Shown: positions 44,854 to 53,483 of the stretch, piece by piece
Position numbering within the stretch: the stretch's first letter is position 1
Layout: every line of letters begins with the position of its first letter
Assembly: GCF_000147355.1 (NCBI RefSeq)
Contig: NC_014506.1
Span: 992,001 to 1,056,000 of the forward strand
Reading direction: 5' to 3'
DNA: 64,000 nucleotides
Source of the DNA: Sulfurimonas autotrophica DSM 16294
GTDB lineage: Bacteria > Campylobacterota > Campylobacteria > Campylobacterales > Sulfurimonadaceae
Position numbers and translations under genes: made by a program
Notes under the pieces: model-generated
Database searches by the model: none
Told to the model about the DNA's origin: nothing
What the model saw: only the letters and a program-made list of their open reading frames with translations

Positions 44854-45699
44854 TTGAATTTACTAAACCTTTTTACTAAAACATTTGATAATAAACAACC
44901 CGAAAAAGCTGAAGCAGGTTCTCACTGGATAAAATGTAAATCATGCCACTCTTTAATGTACTACAAAGAAGTTGAAAACCAAAATTATGTATGTCCTAAA
45001 TGTGGATATCATATTCGTATAGGCGTAAAAGAAAGATTGAAAATGCTTGCAGATGAGGGCACATTTGTAGAATATGATGAGTCACTTGAACCTGTCGATC
45101 CACTGAAGTTTGTTGATAAAAAACCTTATAAAAAAAGACTTGAAGAAGCTTATACAAAAACAGGGCGAAATTCATCTGTGGTAAGCGGTGAATGTAAAAT
45201 GAACAGTGTTGATGTACAGCTTGTCATTTTTGATTTTGCATTTATGGGCGGTTCATTAGGCTCAGTTGAAGGTGAAAAAATTGTCCGTGCGGCTGAGAGA
45301 GCTATTGAGAAAAAGCAGGGTTTGATTATTTTAAGTGCTTCGGGCGGTGCAAGAATGCAGGAATCTACTTTTTCACTTTTACAAATGAGTAAAACATCTG
45401 CAGCTTTAGCAAAACTTTCAAACCATAGACTGCCTTTTATATCAGTGCTTACAGACCCTACAATGGGTGGAGTGAGTGCATCTTTTGCAAATCTTGGTGA
45501 TATAATTATAGCAGAGCCGGGTGCTTTGGTCGGTTTTGCAGGACAAAGGGTAATTGAGCAGACTATCGGTTCAGAACTTCCTGATGGATTTCAAAGAGCT
45601 GAATTTTTACTCGAACACGGTTCTATAGATATGATAGTAAATAGAAATGAGTTGAAAAAAACTCTTTCTGATATGCTTACTTTATTAAAAAAAGATTAG
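44854..45699 (+). CDS. accD: Acetyl-CoA carboxylase carboxyltransferase subunit beta
   Basis: A 281-residue subunit that, with AccA, moves carboxyl from biotin to acetyl-CoA to give malonyl-CoA. The N-terminal zinc ribbon has CKSCH and CPKCGYH. The crotonase-fold core shows [23 protein letters not shown] and [12 protein letters not shown]. The start is TTG at 44854, with AAGGA seven bases upstream. It starts the run accD-thiE-rlmH-dksA-47095-dusB, closely spaced and all on the plus strand. Confidence 0.97.
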   Translation: MNLLNLFTKTFDNKQPEKAEAGSHWIKCKSCHSLMYYKEVENQNYVCPKCGYHIRIGVKERLKMLADEGTFVEYDESLEPVDPLKFVDKKPYKKRLEEAYTKTGRNSSVVSGECKMNSVDVQLVIFDFAFMGGSLGSVEGEKIVRAAERAIEKKQGLIILSASGGARMQESTFSLLQMSKTSAALAKLSNHRLPFISVLTDPTMGGVSASFANLGDIIIAEPGALVGFAGQRVIEQTIGSELPDGFQRAEFLLEHGSIDMIVNRNELKKTLSDMLTLLKKD

Positions 45700-45700
45700 T

Positions 45701-46264
45701 ATGAGACTTTATGCGTTATGCGACCAAGATATGCTTAATGAGAAAGGAATTTCTCTTGAGACATTTTTAGATATTGCAAAATCACATAATGCAGAAGTTA
45801 TACAATATAGAAATAAAAATGCAGATATTGCTTTTATAAAAGAGCAGTTAATTAAAATAAGACAACAATATGACGGTTTTTTAATAGTCAATGATGCGTA
45901 TGAACTTGTAGAGTTTTGTGACGGTGTACATGTAGGTCAGGAAGATTTAAAGAAAATTGATGAAGATGTACTTAAAGCAGTTAAAATTTTGCGCAGTGTC
46001 ATTAAAGAAGATAAAATTCTAGGTATCTCAACACACAACGAACAAGAAGTACTCAAAGCAAACACGATGGATTTAAACTATATCGGTCTGGGCGCTTACA
46101 GAAATACATCTACAAAGAAAGATATTATAAATGTTCTTGGTGAAAGTCTGGATACTATTGCGGCAAAATCAAAACATCATGTAGCAGCGATAGGCGGTGT
46201 AAAATTGCATGATAAATTTGAGCATGCTGTGTATAATGTTATAGGAAGCGGTTTACTTAAATGA
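45701..46264 (+). CDS. thiE: Thiamine phosphate synthase-like protein
   Basis: A 187-residue TIM-barrel protein of the ThiE family, which joins the thiazole and pyrimidine moieties of thiamine. The motifs are [54 protein letters not shown] and the final AAIGGVKL...VIGSGLLK. It is a little shorter than usual (about 200-210), and the usual T-K-GPT phosphate segment is replaced by AYRNTSTK. Some relatives are TenI regulators, so activity is likely but not certain. It starts one base after the accD stop and overlaps rlmH by four bases. Confidence 0.85.
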   Translation: MRLYALCDQDMLNEKGISLETFLDIAKSHNAEVIQYRNKNADIAFIKEQLIKIRQQYDGFLIVNDAYELVEFCDGVHVGQEDLKKIDEDVLKAVKILRSVIKEDKILGISTHNEQEVLKANTMDLNYIGLGAYRNTSTKKDIINVLGESLDTIAAKSKHHVAAIGGVKLHDKFEHAVYNVIGSGLLK

Positions 46265-46719
46265 ATGTAGAAATTGTTTCCATCGCAAAAAAAGAAAAAT
46301 CATTATATGACCCATTATATAAAGATTTGACAAAAATGATATCACGATTTGCGACAGTCAAAGATACAGAAATTTATTCAAAAGATGTAACAAAAGCACA
46401 CACAATTTCCCCACAAGCTGCTCAAAAAGCATATACCAAAGCTTTAGAAGCTTATATTGGGAAAGATTTCTGTATAACTTTGCATCCGGATGGAAAATTA
46501 ATCGACAGTTTTGAGTTTAGTAAGCTATTAAATGATAAAATGTCCGTGAAATTTTTTATTGGCGGGGCTTATGGTTTTGAAAAAGATTTTTTAGATCAAA
46601 GTAACGCTGTAATTAGTTTGGGCAAGATTACAATGAGTCATAAAATTGCCAAGGTAGTTTTGTTAGAACAGATATATAGAGGTTTTTCTATACTAAGTAA
46701 CCATCCATATCATAAATAA
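46261..46719 (+). CDS. rlmH: 23S rRNA pseudouridine-1915 N3-methyltransferase RlmH
   Basis: A SPOUT-class methyltransferase of 152 residues that methylates pseudouridine 1915 of 23S rRNA. The knot region FFIGGAYGF and the C-terminal [18 protein letters not shown] are diagnostic. It overlaps the thiE stop by four bases (ATGA). Confidence 0.96.
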   Translation: MNVEIVSIAKKEKSLYDPLYKDLTKMISRFATVKDTEIYSKDVTKAHTISPQAAQKAYTKALEAYIGKDFCITLHPDGKLIDSFEFSKLLNDKMSVKFFIGGAYGFEKDFLDQSNAVISLGKITMSHKIAKVVLLEQIYRGFSILSNHPYHK

Positions 46720-46732
46720 AAGGGAAGTATAC

Positions 46733-47083
46733 GTGCAAGCAAGTGAGTTAAATTATTTTAAAGACATATTACTAAGTCGTAAAGAGCAAATTGAGAAAAA
46801 TATTAATGGTGTAAGTACAGAGCTTAGTGAAATAAATGCATCAGATTTAAATGATGAAGGTGATCACGCTTCAGCAAATAATAATTCTATGGTAGAAAGT
46901 GCTATAATAGAACAGCAGAAAAAAGAATTAAGTGAAATAGATAAAGCACTTTCTAAAATCACAAACGGCGGTTATGGTATTTGTGAAATGTGTGAAGATG
47001 ACATAGGATTTCAAAGATTAAAAGTGAAACCTCATGCTGTTTATTGCATTGACTGTAGAGAAATCGTAGAAAAATCTAAATAA
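46733..47083 (+). CDS. dksA: DksA/TraR-type transcription factor
   Basis: A 116-residue protein that binds the RNA polymerase secondary channel and works with ppGpp in the stringent response. A long coiled coil (residues 5-75) has the acidic tip LNDEGDHASAN. The C4 zinc finger is CEMCEDDIG...YCIDC. The start is GTG at 46733 with GGAAG in front. It is somewhat shorter than E. coli DksA (151), as usual in Campylobacterota. Confidence 0.92.
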   Translation: MQASELNYFKDILLSRKEQIEKNINGVSTELSEINASDLNDEGDHASANNNSMVESAIIEQQKKELSEIDKALSKITNGGYGICEMCEDDIGFQRLKVKPHAVYCIDCREIVEKSK

Positions 47084-47094
47084 AGGGTTGAAGA

Positions 47095-48114
47095 ATGTAT
47101 ATTAAAAGGTACACAATAGCTGCATTGGTCTGGATAGGACTTGTGGGTTGGTATGTTTATGCATATGTAACACAAGAGAGTATAAGTATTGACTTATTCG
47201 GTATTCCTATGCCGTCATTATCAATTGCTTTATGGGTAATTATACCAATTTTCATCTTGTATCTTGCAAGTGTTGCCCATATGACATTTTATTCAATGAT
47301 AGGTAATTTTAGATTACGCAAATATGAAAAAGATTATGAAAAACTTATTAATGCTGTTGTTGATGCTTATCTTGGTAAAAAAGAACGAAATTACAGCTTC
47401 AAAACTGATAGATATAGACTATTGGGAACATTACTGCAAAACAGCATCATATATCCGACCGATAATATGATAGGAAAAATAGATGATGAGAAAATTAATA
47501 CAGTCTTAAAAGTAATTCAAGATATAAAAAATGGTGAAGTTGCTGACTTAAAATCATACAATTTACCATCTGACAATGAATTAGTTATACAAAATGAGAG
47601 AAATAGATATAAAAAAGATCAAATTAATGCAGAATCTCTTTTATCTAACTGTACAAAATATGATGACAGTTTATGCAAAGAAGTTTATGTTGATTATGTT
47701 AAAACTGCATCACTAAACGGCATTAAGAAGTATAAAGGTTTTTTAACAAAAGAAGCATTACATATAATCCTTTCTAGAATTAATGCTGATGAGAACACTT
47801 TGGAAATAAGCAATGAAGAGCTTATTGATTTATTCAAAAAATCAGACTTAAGTAAAAAAGATTATATTGAAATTTCATCTATTCTTTCCAAAGGTGGAAT
47901 GATTCCTGAACAAAGAATGAGACTTTTTGAGATTTTATCTGATGAAGATGAAGATGCGATGGATGCTTATTTATACACGCTTTATGATTTAGAGATGATA
48001 GCACCTGCCAATGCTATACTTGATAATTCTCAGCCAAATGAATATCAAAATTTTAAAGCTTACCGGGCACTTAAAGAGTGTGGTAAAAACTTTAGTATAG
48101 ACATGTTCATATAA
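47095..48114 (+). CDS. Membrane protein with cytosolic helical domain, hypothetical
   Basis: A 339-residue protein with two N-terminal membrane helices (residues 8-26 and 42-65) and a large, acidic, mainly helical domain in the cytosol. The latter contains repeat-like helices (SKKDYIEISSILSKGGMIPEQRMRLFEILSDED). No enzymatic motif is seen. It stands between dksA and dusB with 11 and 2 base gaps, so it is surely in the operon. I have no family name for it, but a similar protein in this position would be expected in related genomes. Confidence 0.75.
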   Translation: MYIKRYTIAALVWIGLVGWYVYAYVTQESISIDLFGIPMPSLSIALWVIIPIFILYLASVAHMTFYSMIGNFRLRKYEKDYEKLINAVVDAYLGKKERNYSFKTDRYRLLGTLLQNSIIYPTDNMIGKIDDEKINTVLKVIQDIKNGEVADLKSYNLPSDNELVIQNERNRYKKDQINAESLLSNCTKYDDSLCKEVYVDYVKTASLNGIKKYKGFLTKEALHIILSRINADENTLEISNEELIDLFKKSDLSKKDYIEISSILSKGGMIPEQRMRLFEILSDEDEDAMDAYLYTLYDLEMIAPANAILDNSQPNEYQNFKAYRALKECGKNFSIDMFI

Positions 48115-48116
48115 TA

Positions 48117-49070
48117 ATGAAAGAAAATCTCTCCTTTGATAAGCCTTTATATGTATTAGCTCCATTAGCGGGCTTTACTGATCTTCCTTTTAGAAGTGTG
48201 GTGAAAAAATTTGGAGCAGATTTAACAGTGAGTGAAATGTTAAGTTCAAATGCATTGGCTCATGGTTCGCAAAAGACTCTGCATATGCTTGAAAAATCTT
48301 CTTTGGAAGATCCTTATTCTGTTCAAATTGCCGGTGCTGATGTTGATATAGTACGAAGTGCTGTTGAGATTTTAAATGAGCAGGAAGGTATTGATATTAT
48401 TGATCTGAACTGTGGTTGTCCTGTCCCAAAAGTTGTCGGACACGGCAGCGGAAGTTCCCTTCTTTTAGATCTTCCATTAATGGGAGAAATTATTAAAACC
48501 ATCAAAGATACATCCAATAAAAGCATGACCAGTGTGAAAATAAGACTAGGTTTTGAAGAGAAAAAGCATGTTGATATTGCAAAAGTTGTACAAGACAGCG
48601 GGGCAGACTTTATTGCGGTTCACGGAAGAACACGTGCAGGAAAATTTAAAGCTGCTGTTGATTATGATGCCATTAGAGAGATAAAAGAGGCTGTAGATAT
48701 TCCCGTGATTGCAAATGGTGACATAGACTCTTATGAAAAAGCCAAATGGGTGCTTGAACATACCGGTGCAGACGGTGTTATGATTGGCCGAGGTGCAGTT
48801 GGCGCTCCATGGATATTTCATCAGCTCAAAACAGGCAATGAACATATTGAGCAGAGTCTTAAACACGAAATTATCATGGAGCATTTCGATAAAATGATAG
48901 AATTTTACGGACAGCACGGTGTTGCAATGTTTAGAAAACATACGCATACTTATTCTAAAGGCTATCGCGGTGCATCTGCCTTAAGAAATGAAGTAAATTC
49001 AATCGATGATATTGCAACATACCGCTCAGTAATAGATGATTTTTTTAAAAACAACGAGATGACACTGTAA
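48117..49070 (+). CDS. dusB: tRNA-dihydrouridine synthase
   Basis: A 317-residue FMN enzyme that reduces uridines in the D loop of tRNA with NADPH. The barrel motifs are LAPLAGFTDLPFR, the active-site Cys in DLNCGCPVPKV, VKIRLGF, FIAVHGRTRAGKF and IANGDIDSYEKA...DGVMIGRGAVGAPW. The latter and the helical C-terminus fit DusB. The gene overlaps the following gene by one base. Confidence 0.93.
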   Translation: MKENLSFDKPLYVLAPLAGFTDLPFRSVVKKFGADLTVSEMLSSNALAHGSQKTLHMLEKSSLEDPYSVQIAGADVDIVRSAVEILNEQEGIDIIDLNCGCPVPKVVGHGSGSSLLLDLPLMGEIIKTIKDTSNKSMTSVKIRLGFEEKKHVDIAKVVQDSGADFIAVHGRTRAGKFKAAVDYDAIREIKEAVDIPVIANGDIDSYEKAKWVLEHTGADGVMIGRGAVGAPWIFHQLKTGNEHIEQSLKHEIIMEHFDKMIEFYGQHGVAMFRKHTHTYSKGYRGASALRNEVNSIDDIATYRSVIDDFFKNNEMTL

Positions 49071-50224
49071 TGTTAGAAATTTCTGAGTCAATTAAAAATT
49101 TAGAAAAAGAAGATATTGCAGATAATTTACTGCATTATGTTTACAATACAAAACATCTGCTCTCTTTAATTAAGAAAGGAATTGACTTACAAGATCCATC
49201 TTATCTAAGTTCATACCGCTCCTTTGAAGGAGAAGTATATGAAAATTTCATTTATGAAAAACTCTTACGATATGCAGAGGAAAATGACTATATAACAAAG
49301 TTTGTGCTTAAAGGATTTCATCAAAGTAAATGTAAAGCCTATGCAAACACTCTCTCCATAAGTGAAAAAGAGCAAATTGTTTACAGAACAAAGAGCCGTG
49401 AAATAAGTGAATTTGATGCAATGTTTATTACAAAAAACAATGAACTTTATTTTGTTGAGATGACGTTAGTGAAGTCAGTATTGAAACTGCGCCGCCGCCT
49501 AAGAAAGAAAAAGGCACTTTTAGAGATTATTTTTCCAAACTATACAATTAAATCATTGATAATTTTAAATGAAGGTGCTACAGGCGCTAAACAGTTTCCT
49601 TCTTATTGTAAAGTATGGTTTACAAAAGAGTTTTCTGCTGCAGAAGTTTTAGAATATATCACTAAACTCGATAAACAAAAACTTTTACCAAAAGATAAAA
49701 TAAATTCTAAAAAAATGATAGAAGCACATACCTTAAAACTGTATCCGTTTAGATATTATAATACTATGAGCTGGATAACAAAAACAATACGTGCAAATAA
49801 AAAATACGTAATAGATATGAACTTCTTAATGAATGATAAAATTCAAAGATATCATGATTTGTATAATAAATTTTATATTGGCTTCCTGACAATCAAAGAT
49901 GTGAAAAATTTACTCAATCTAAAAGAGGGTGAATATGCAGAAGAACAAAGAGTAGTCGTCGCATTAGAAAAAAAACATTCTAATGAGATTATTGTAACTT
50001 ATTATATTCAAACAACTCGCAAAAATCTCTATTTATACAGCTTTAATGATAGCAAAGTTGTAAAAGAGAAAAAAGACCCTTATGGAATTACCGTGACAGA
50101 GGTCTTTCATATTAATAAACTGATGGATGAGAGTTATTTGTTAAATATGTCTCAGGTCAATACAATAAAAAAATTACTCAAAGAACGATTTAAAAGAGAT
50201 GCCAAAAAATCAAAAAAAATCTAA
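49070..50224 (+). CDS. Hypothetical protein with possible PD-(D/E)XK nuclease core
   Basis: A 384-residue cytosolic protein. The N-terminal third has the order E (GEVYENFIYEKLL), D (SEFDAMFI), E-x-T (LYFVEMTLVKS) followed by a strongly basic stretch (KLRRRLRKKKALLE). This spacing is reminiscent of restriction-endonuclease-like folds of the Card1/DUF1887 type. The rest contains no motif I know. It is coupled to dusB (one-base overlap), which suggests an RNA or DNA related task. Its 3' end overlaps the convergent GGDEF gene by 15 bases. Function open. Confidence 0.65.
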   Translation: MLEISESIKNLEKEDIADNLLHYVYNTKHLLSLIKKGIDLQDPSYLSSYRSFEGEVYENFIYEKLLRYAEENDYITKFVLKGFHQSKCKAYANTLSISEKEQIVYRTKSREISEFDAMFITKNNELYFVEMTLVKSVLKLRRRLRKKKALLEIIFPNYTIKSLIILNEGATGAKQFPSYCKVWFTKEFSAAEVLEYITKLDKQKLLPKDKINSKKMIEAHTLKLYPFRYYNTMSWITKTIRANKKYVIDMNFLMNDKIQRYHDLYNKFYIGFLTIKDVKNLLNLKEGEYAEEQRVVVALEKKHSNEIIVTYYIQTTRKNLYLYSFNDSKVVKEKKDPYGITVTEVFHINKLMDESYLLNMSQVNTIKKLLKERFKRDAKKSKKI

Positions 50225-50968
50225 TTCTTCATTTTTATGCATTGTAACCTGGTTTCTTCCGGCTGCTTTGGCCTCATAGAGGGCATCATCTGCCATTGTG
50301 TAAAAACCATTTTCATCCACCATTTCATTTTTAAAATCAACGACTAGTAAGCCAATAGAAACAGTAATATATTTTGAAACCTGTGAATTAGAATGGGGAA
50401 TTTGAAGTTTTTCTATATTTTTTTTGACAAGTTCGGTAAAAGCAAATGCTTTTTTTTCATCTTCTGTAGTAAACAAAATGGCAAATTCTTCTCCACCGAG
50501 CCTAAACACAAAATCGCTTGCTCTTTTTGAAGAGTTTTTTAAAGTATTTGCGACTGCTACAAGTACATTATCACCCGCTTTATGACCATAACTGTCATTA
50601 TATTTTTTAAAATAATCAATATCAATCATCATAAATGCCAAATGTGTTTTATCACGTTGAGAACGCTTTATCTCGCGTATTAGTATTTTATTAAAATATC
50701 GTCTGTTGTACAGATTTGTGAGAGGATCAGTTATAGCCATTTGTTGAAATTTTTTTTTCTCGGTAATATCATATCTGACTATGACTTCTCCTATTTGTTG
50801 TCCATCATCATCAAGTATAGGCATTATGCTATTTTGAAACCAAATCTCATGTCCCTCTTTTTCTATATATTTCAGTTCACCTTCGAGTGATTCTTTTTCT
50901 GTTAATGTATCTTTAACTTTTTTAACAAATTCTAAGGGCATTTTATATTCGTTATTATTGTTTTTCAT
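50210..50968 (-). CDS. PAS-GGDEF diguanylate cyclase
   Basis: A soluble protein of 252 residues. Residues 30-85 are the second half of a PAS/PAC domain (EKEGHEIWFQNSIMPI...VRYDITEKKK). Residues 90-245 are a GGDEF domain with DPLTNLYNRRYF, MIDIDYFKKYNDSYGH, the active GGEEF, and an RxxD inhibitory site (RASD) five residues upstream, so an active, feedback-controlled cyclase is expected. The PAS part is short and may lack its first strands. It is convergent with the gene at 49070 and lies after the fliO gene on the same strand. Confidence 0.92.
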   Translation of the reverse strand: MKNNNNEYKMPLEFVKKVKDTLTEKESLEGELKYIEKEGHEIWFQNSIMPILDDDGQQIGEVIVRYDITEKKKFQQMAITDPLTNLYNRRYFNKILIREIKRSQRDKTHLAFMMIDIDYFKKYNDSYGHKAGDNVLVAVANTLKNSSKRASDFVFRLGGEEFAILFTTEDEKKAFAFTELVKKNIEKLQIPHSNSQVSKYITVSIGLLVVDFKNEMVDENGFYTMADDALYEAKAAGRNQVTMHKNEELDFF

Positions 50969-50992
50969 AAAGACAATTGTAGCATAATTTTC

Positions 50993-51889
50993 TTACTGCA
51001 TCTCATAAGCTATATTTGCTGCTCTTTCTTTATAGGCTTGCAGAGGCTCTTGTTTTTCTTCTGTTTGTGATTTACCCAAAAAGTTTTCTAAATCTTCATG
51101 TCTGCTTTGTAAAATTTCATCAAACTCTTTTTGTGATGTCGGCTTATTGTCTGTAAATTTATCTAGTAGAATATTACTGTTACCCATAAGAACCAAATAA
51201 CTTTGGTTGCCAAAGTCAAGCATTACAACGCTGTTCTTATCATCTATGGCTTTTTGAAATCGTATACTGACATTTTGTGCTGCCATATTGACATTACTCG
51301 GTGTAGTTGATTCTTGTGTGTTTTTAAACAGCCAGTTATTTGGTGTTTGTGTATTTGCAGGCATTGGTTTCATCTTTTTCTTTATGTATAAAAGTATGAA
51401 AATTCCAAGTACCAAAATAGCAATAACAACATAATAGCTTTGAGACATATTATCATCTTTTTTTGTGGGCAATGTGCTTAGTGAGTTTGTAGGTATTGCG
51501 TTAGCTGTAGTAGCTGTTGATGACTTTACAGCTGTTTTGTCAGTAAATCTTAATCTAAGCCCATAAGCATCGGATGTTTTGGATGCTGTAAGCCTTGTTG
51601 ATGGCGCAATAGATGCAACAATAAGGGTTTCATTATTCATGGGTGTAATAGTCAAGGAATGCAAGTACTGAGAAGAAACTTTTTTGATTTTTGGTGATTC
51701 TATTGTCGCATCTTCAAGCTTTAGTATAATTTTTGATTTGCTGACACTTTGTTTTATCTGCCCGGTGTAGGGTGTATCGAAAGTAATCATAACATCAGCT
51801 CTGTCGGTTCTCTCATAAATATTATAGCTTAAAATTTTAGAAGCGTACAGGGAAAAAGGCAGTAAAAACAGTAATAAAAATTTAATCAT
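50993..51889 (-). CDS. fliO: FliO-like flagellar export membrane protein with periplasmic AMIN-like domain
   Basis: A 298-residue protein: signal-like first helix (MIKFLLLFLLPFSLYA), an AMIN-like beta domain in the periplasm (residues 20-115: VMITFDTPYTGQIKQ...LRLRFTDK), one membrane helix (YYVVIAILVLGIFILLYI) and a cytosolic tail with VRFQKAI..VVMLDFGNQSYLVLMG, the FliO core. Helicobacter FliO has the same large periplasmic domain and its gene also neighbours fliN. It would stabilise FliP in the flagellar export gate. Its start overlaps the fliN stop by four bases. Confidence 0.8.
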   Translation of the reverse strand: MIKFLLLFLLPFSLYASKILSYNIYERTDRADVMITFDTPYTGQIKQSVSKSKIILKLEDATIESPKIKKVSSQYLHSLTITPMNNETLIVASIAPSTRLTASKTSDAYGLRLRFTDKTAVKSSTATTANAIPTNSLSTLPTKKDDNMSQSYYVVIAILVLGIFILLYIKKKMKPMPANTQTPNNWLFKNTQESTTPSNVNMAAQNVSIRFQKAIDDKNSVVMLDFGNQSYLVLMGNSNILLDKFTDNKPTSQKEFDEILQSRHEDLENFLGKSQTEEKQEPLQAYKERAANIAYEMQ

Positions 51890-52200
51890 AATCTCTCTTT
51901 AGATAGGTAATAGAGTACAGCACTTGAATCAAGTACTTCATTTATACGGATTGCAAGGTTTTTTTCATACACCATGACTTCACCTTTGCCTAAAATACGC
52001 CCGTTTACATAAGACTCAACACTTTCACCCGCGGGTTTTTTCAAATCAATAATAGAACCTTTTTCAAGTTTCAAAACTTCTGCCACAGTCAGCTCAGTCT
52101 CTCCCAAATCAGCAACAAATTCAACTTCCATGTCTAAAATACCGGAGTAATCCATCCATGAAAGCTCTTTTTTCGGATCAAATTCTTTTGTATTAGACAT
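51886..52200 (-). CDS. fliN: Flagellar motor switch protein FliN
   Basis: A 104-residue C-ring protein of the SpoA (surface presentation of antigens) family: DMEVEFVADLGETELTVAEVLKLEKGSIIDLKKPAGESV, followed by NGRILGKGEVMVYEKNLAIRI. It binds CheY-P and FliH. The length is typical. It overlaps the upstream CheX-like gene by eight bases and fliO by four, so the three form one operon. Confidence 0.95.
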   Translation of the reverse strand: MSNTKEFDPKKELSWMDYSGILDMEVEFVADLGETELTVAEVLKLEKGSIIDLKKPAGESVESYVNGRILGKGEVMVYEKNLAIRINEVLDSSAVLYYLSKERL

Positions 52201-52618
52201 CTAGTTCCTTAATGGCAATGATAAGTTCATCATTATCTATATAAATGACTTTGAGTTCGTCATAGTCAAAATCAAACATTCCGATTTTTTCAAAATGAGG
52301 TGTTCCTATAGTGTAAGGCATTCCTAATTCTTCAGCAATTACTTTAGCACTTCCAACGATGAGATTGGCAGTTTCGAGTGTCATATCTTTGAGTGTGTTT
52401 TCATTGCTTTTATCTTCTTCTAAAAACAGTTTTGAAACTCTTTGCATAAAATCATTGTCAGAAGCAATATATATTCTATTTTTGCTCCCGTCTTGTGCTT
52501 GTATATCTATGTAAGCAATAAGTGTTCTCTTATCTGTCGGGGCTTCTTTTATTTCGCATGAAGCCCCAATTTGATGCGTACAAAAATTTTCTGCTGCTTC
52601 TTTTACACTGTTTAACAT
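52193..52618 (-). CDS. CheX/CheC-like protein of the flagellar switch operon
   Basis: A 141-residue protein similar to CheX-type phosphatase domains (SNENTLKDMTLETANLIVGSAKVIAEELGMPYTIGTPHF). The E-x2-N pair that CheX and CheC use to dephosphorylate CheY-P is present as ETAN. It may thus dephosphorylate CheY-P at the motor, or only be structural as in FliY. I use the ATG at 52618, with AAGGG six bases ahead, over a TTG at 52624. It is the first gene of the fliN-fliO operon. Confidence 0.8.
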   Translation of the reverse strand: MLNSVKEAAENFCTHQIGASCEIKEAPTDKRTLIAYIDIQAQDGSKNRIYIASDNDFMQRVSKLFLEEDKSNENTLKDMTLETANLIVGSAKVIAEELGMPYTIGTPHFEKIGMFDFDYDELKVIYIDNDELIIAIKELDV

Positions 52619-52744
52619 AATCAACCCTTATAAGACTTTTTGCAAGAAGTCTATTAATTCATAGATTATACTTGAACGAAACACAAAGTAAAATTAAACT
52701 ATTATTTATATTGGGGTATAATTCCAAAAAAGTTATGGATAGAG

Positions 52745-53476
52745 ATGATTGAACTAATATTGCTCGGTGCTTCTGTCGGTTTATTGTCCGGACTCTTCGG
52801 TATAGGCGGCGGAACTATTTTAGTGCCGCTGCTGTTAATACTTGGATATGAGACAAAAATCGCCATCGGCATTTCTGTTGTTCAGATGGTTTTTAGTTCC
52901 ATTTATGGAAGTTATTTAAACAATAAAAAAGGCACACTCGATGTTGTAATGGTTGTAATTATTGGGCTTGGAGGCTTTTGTGGCGCGCTTTTAAGTGGTA
53001 GTATCACTTCAAGTTTCAGCGATAAGACATTAGAGATGGTGTTTTTTACGTTTGCTACGTTTGCGCTTTTACGCCTTTTTATGAAAACACATGATTATAA
53101 GCACGAGAAAAAAATAAATAAAGCAGTACTCTTTGTTATAGGCTTTGTAACAGGTGCAATAAGTATGGCTATTGGTGTAGGTGGGAGTTTGATTTTAGTA
53201 CCTATACTTGTAGGGTTTTTGCATGTACCCTTGAAAAAGGCCACATCTGCAGGACTGTTTTTTGTTGTATTTTCATCTGTTTCAGGATTGATATCACATA
53301 CACTTCATGGTCATGTTGATTATGAAAGCGGAATAATTATAGGTTTAGCATCGCTTGTAGGTGTTTATACAGGTGTACATTTAAAGCATCATATTTTAAA
53401 TGTATCTGTTCAAAGAAAACTCTTAATTGTTCTTTATCTAATTATAGTATTGTATTTACTCTATAGAATTTTTTGA
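52745..53476 (+). CDS. TauE/SafE-family sulfite/organosulfur exporter-like permease
   Basis: A 243-residue membrane protein with about eight helices in two homologous halves, each starting with a glycine-rich motif: SGLFGIGGGTILVPLLL and AISMAIGVGGSLILVPILV. This is the TauE/SafE (DUF81) family, some members of which export sulfite or sulfoacetate, others being unknown. TATAAT at 52717-52722 is the likely -10 box. uvrA follows after seven bases. A link with sulfite oxidation by SorAB is conceivable but not shown by position. Confidence 0.9.
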   Translation: MIELILLGASVGLLSGLFGIGGGTILVPLLLILGYETKIAIGISVVQMVFSSIYGSYLNNKKGTLDVVMVVIIGLGGFCGALLSGSITSSFSDKTLEMVFFTFATFALLRLFMKTHDYKHEKKINKAVLFVIGFVTGAISMAIGVGGSLILVPILVGFLHVPLKKATSAGLFFVVFSSVSGLISHTLHGHVDYESGIIIGLASLVGVYTGVHLKHHILNVSVQRKLLIVLYLIIVLYLLYRIF

Positions 53477-53483
53477 GGTATAA

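Noticed and set aside
52745-53476. TauE/SafE permease as functional partner of SorAB
   Set aside because: It lies 37 kb away beside uvrA, and the family is too broad in substrate to claim this from sequence.
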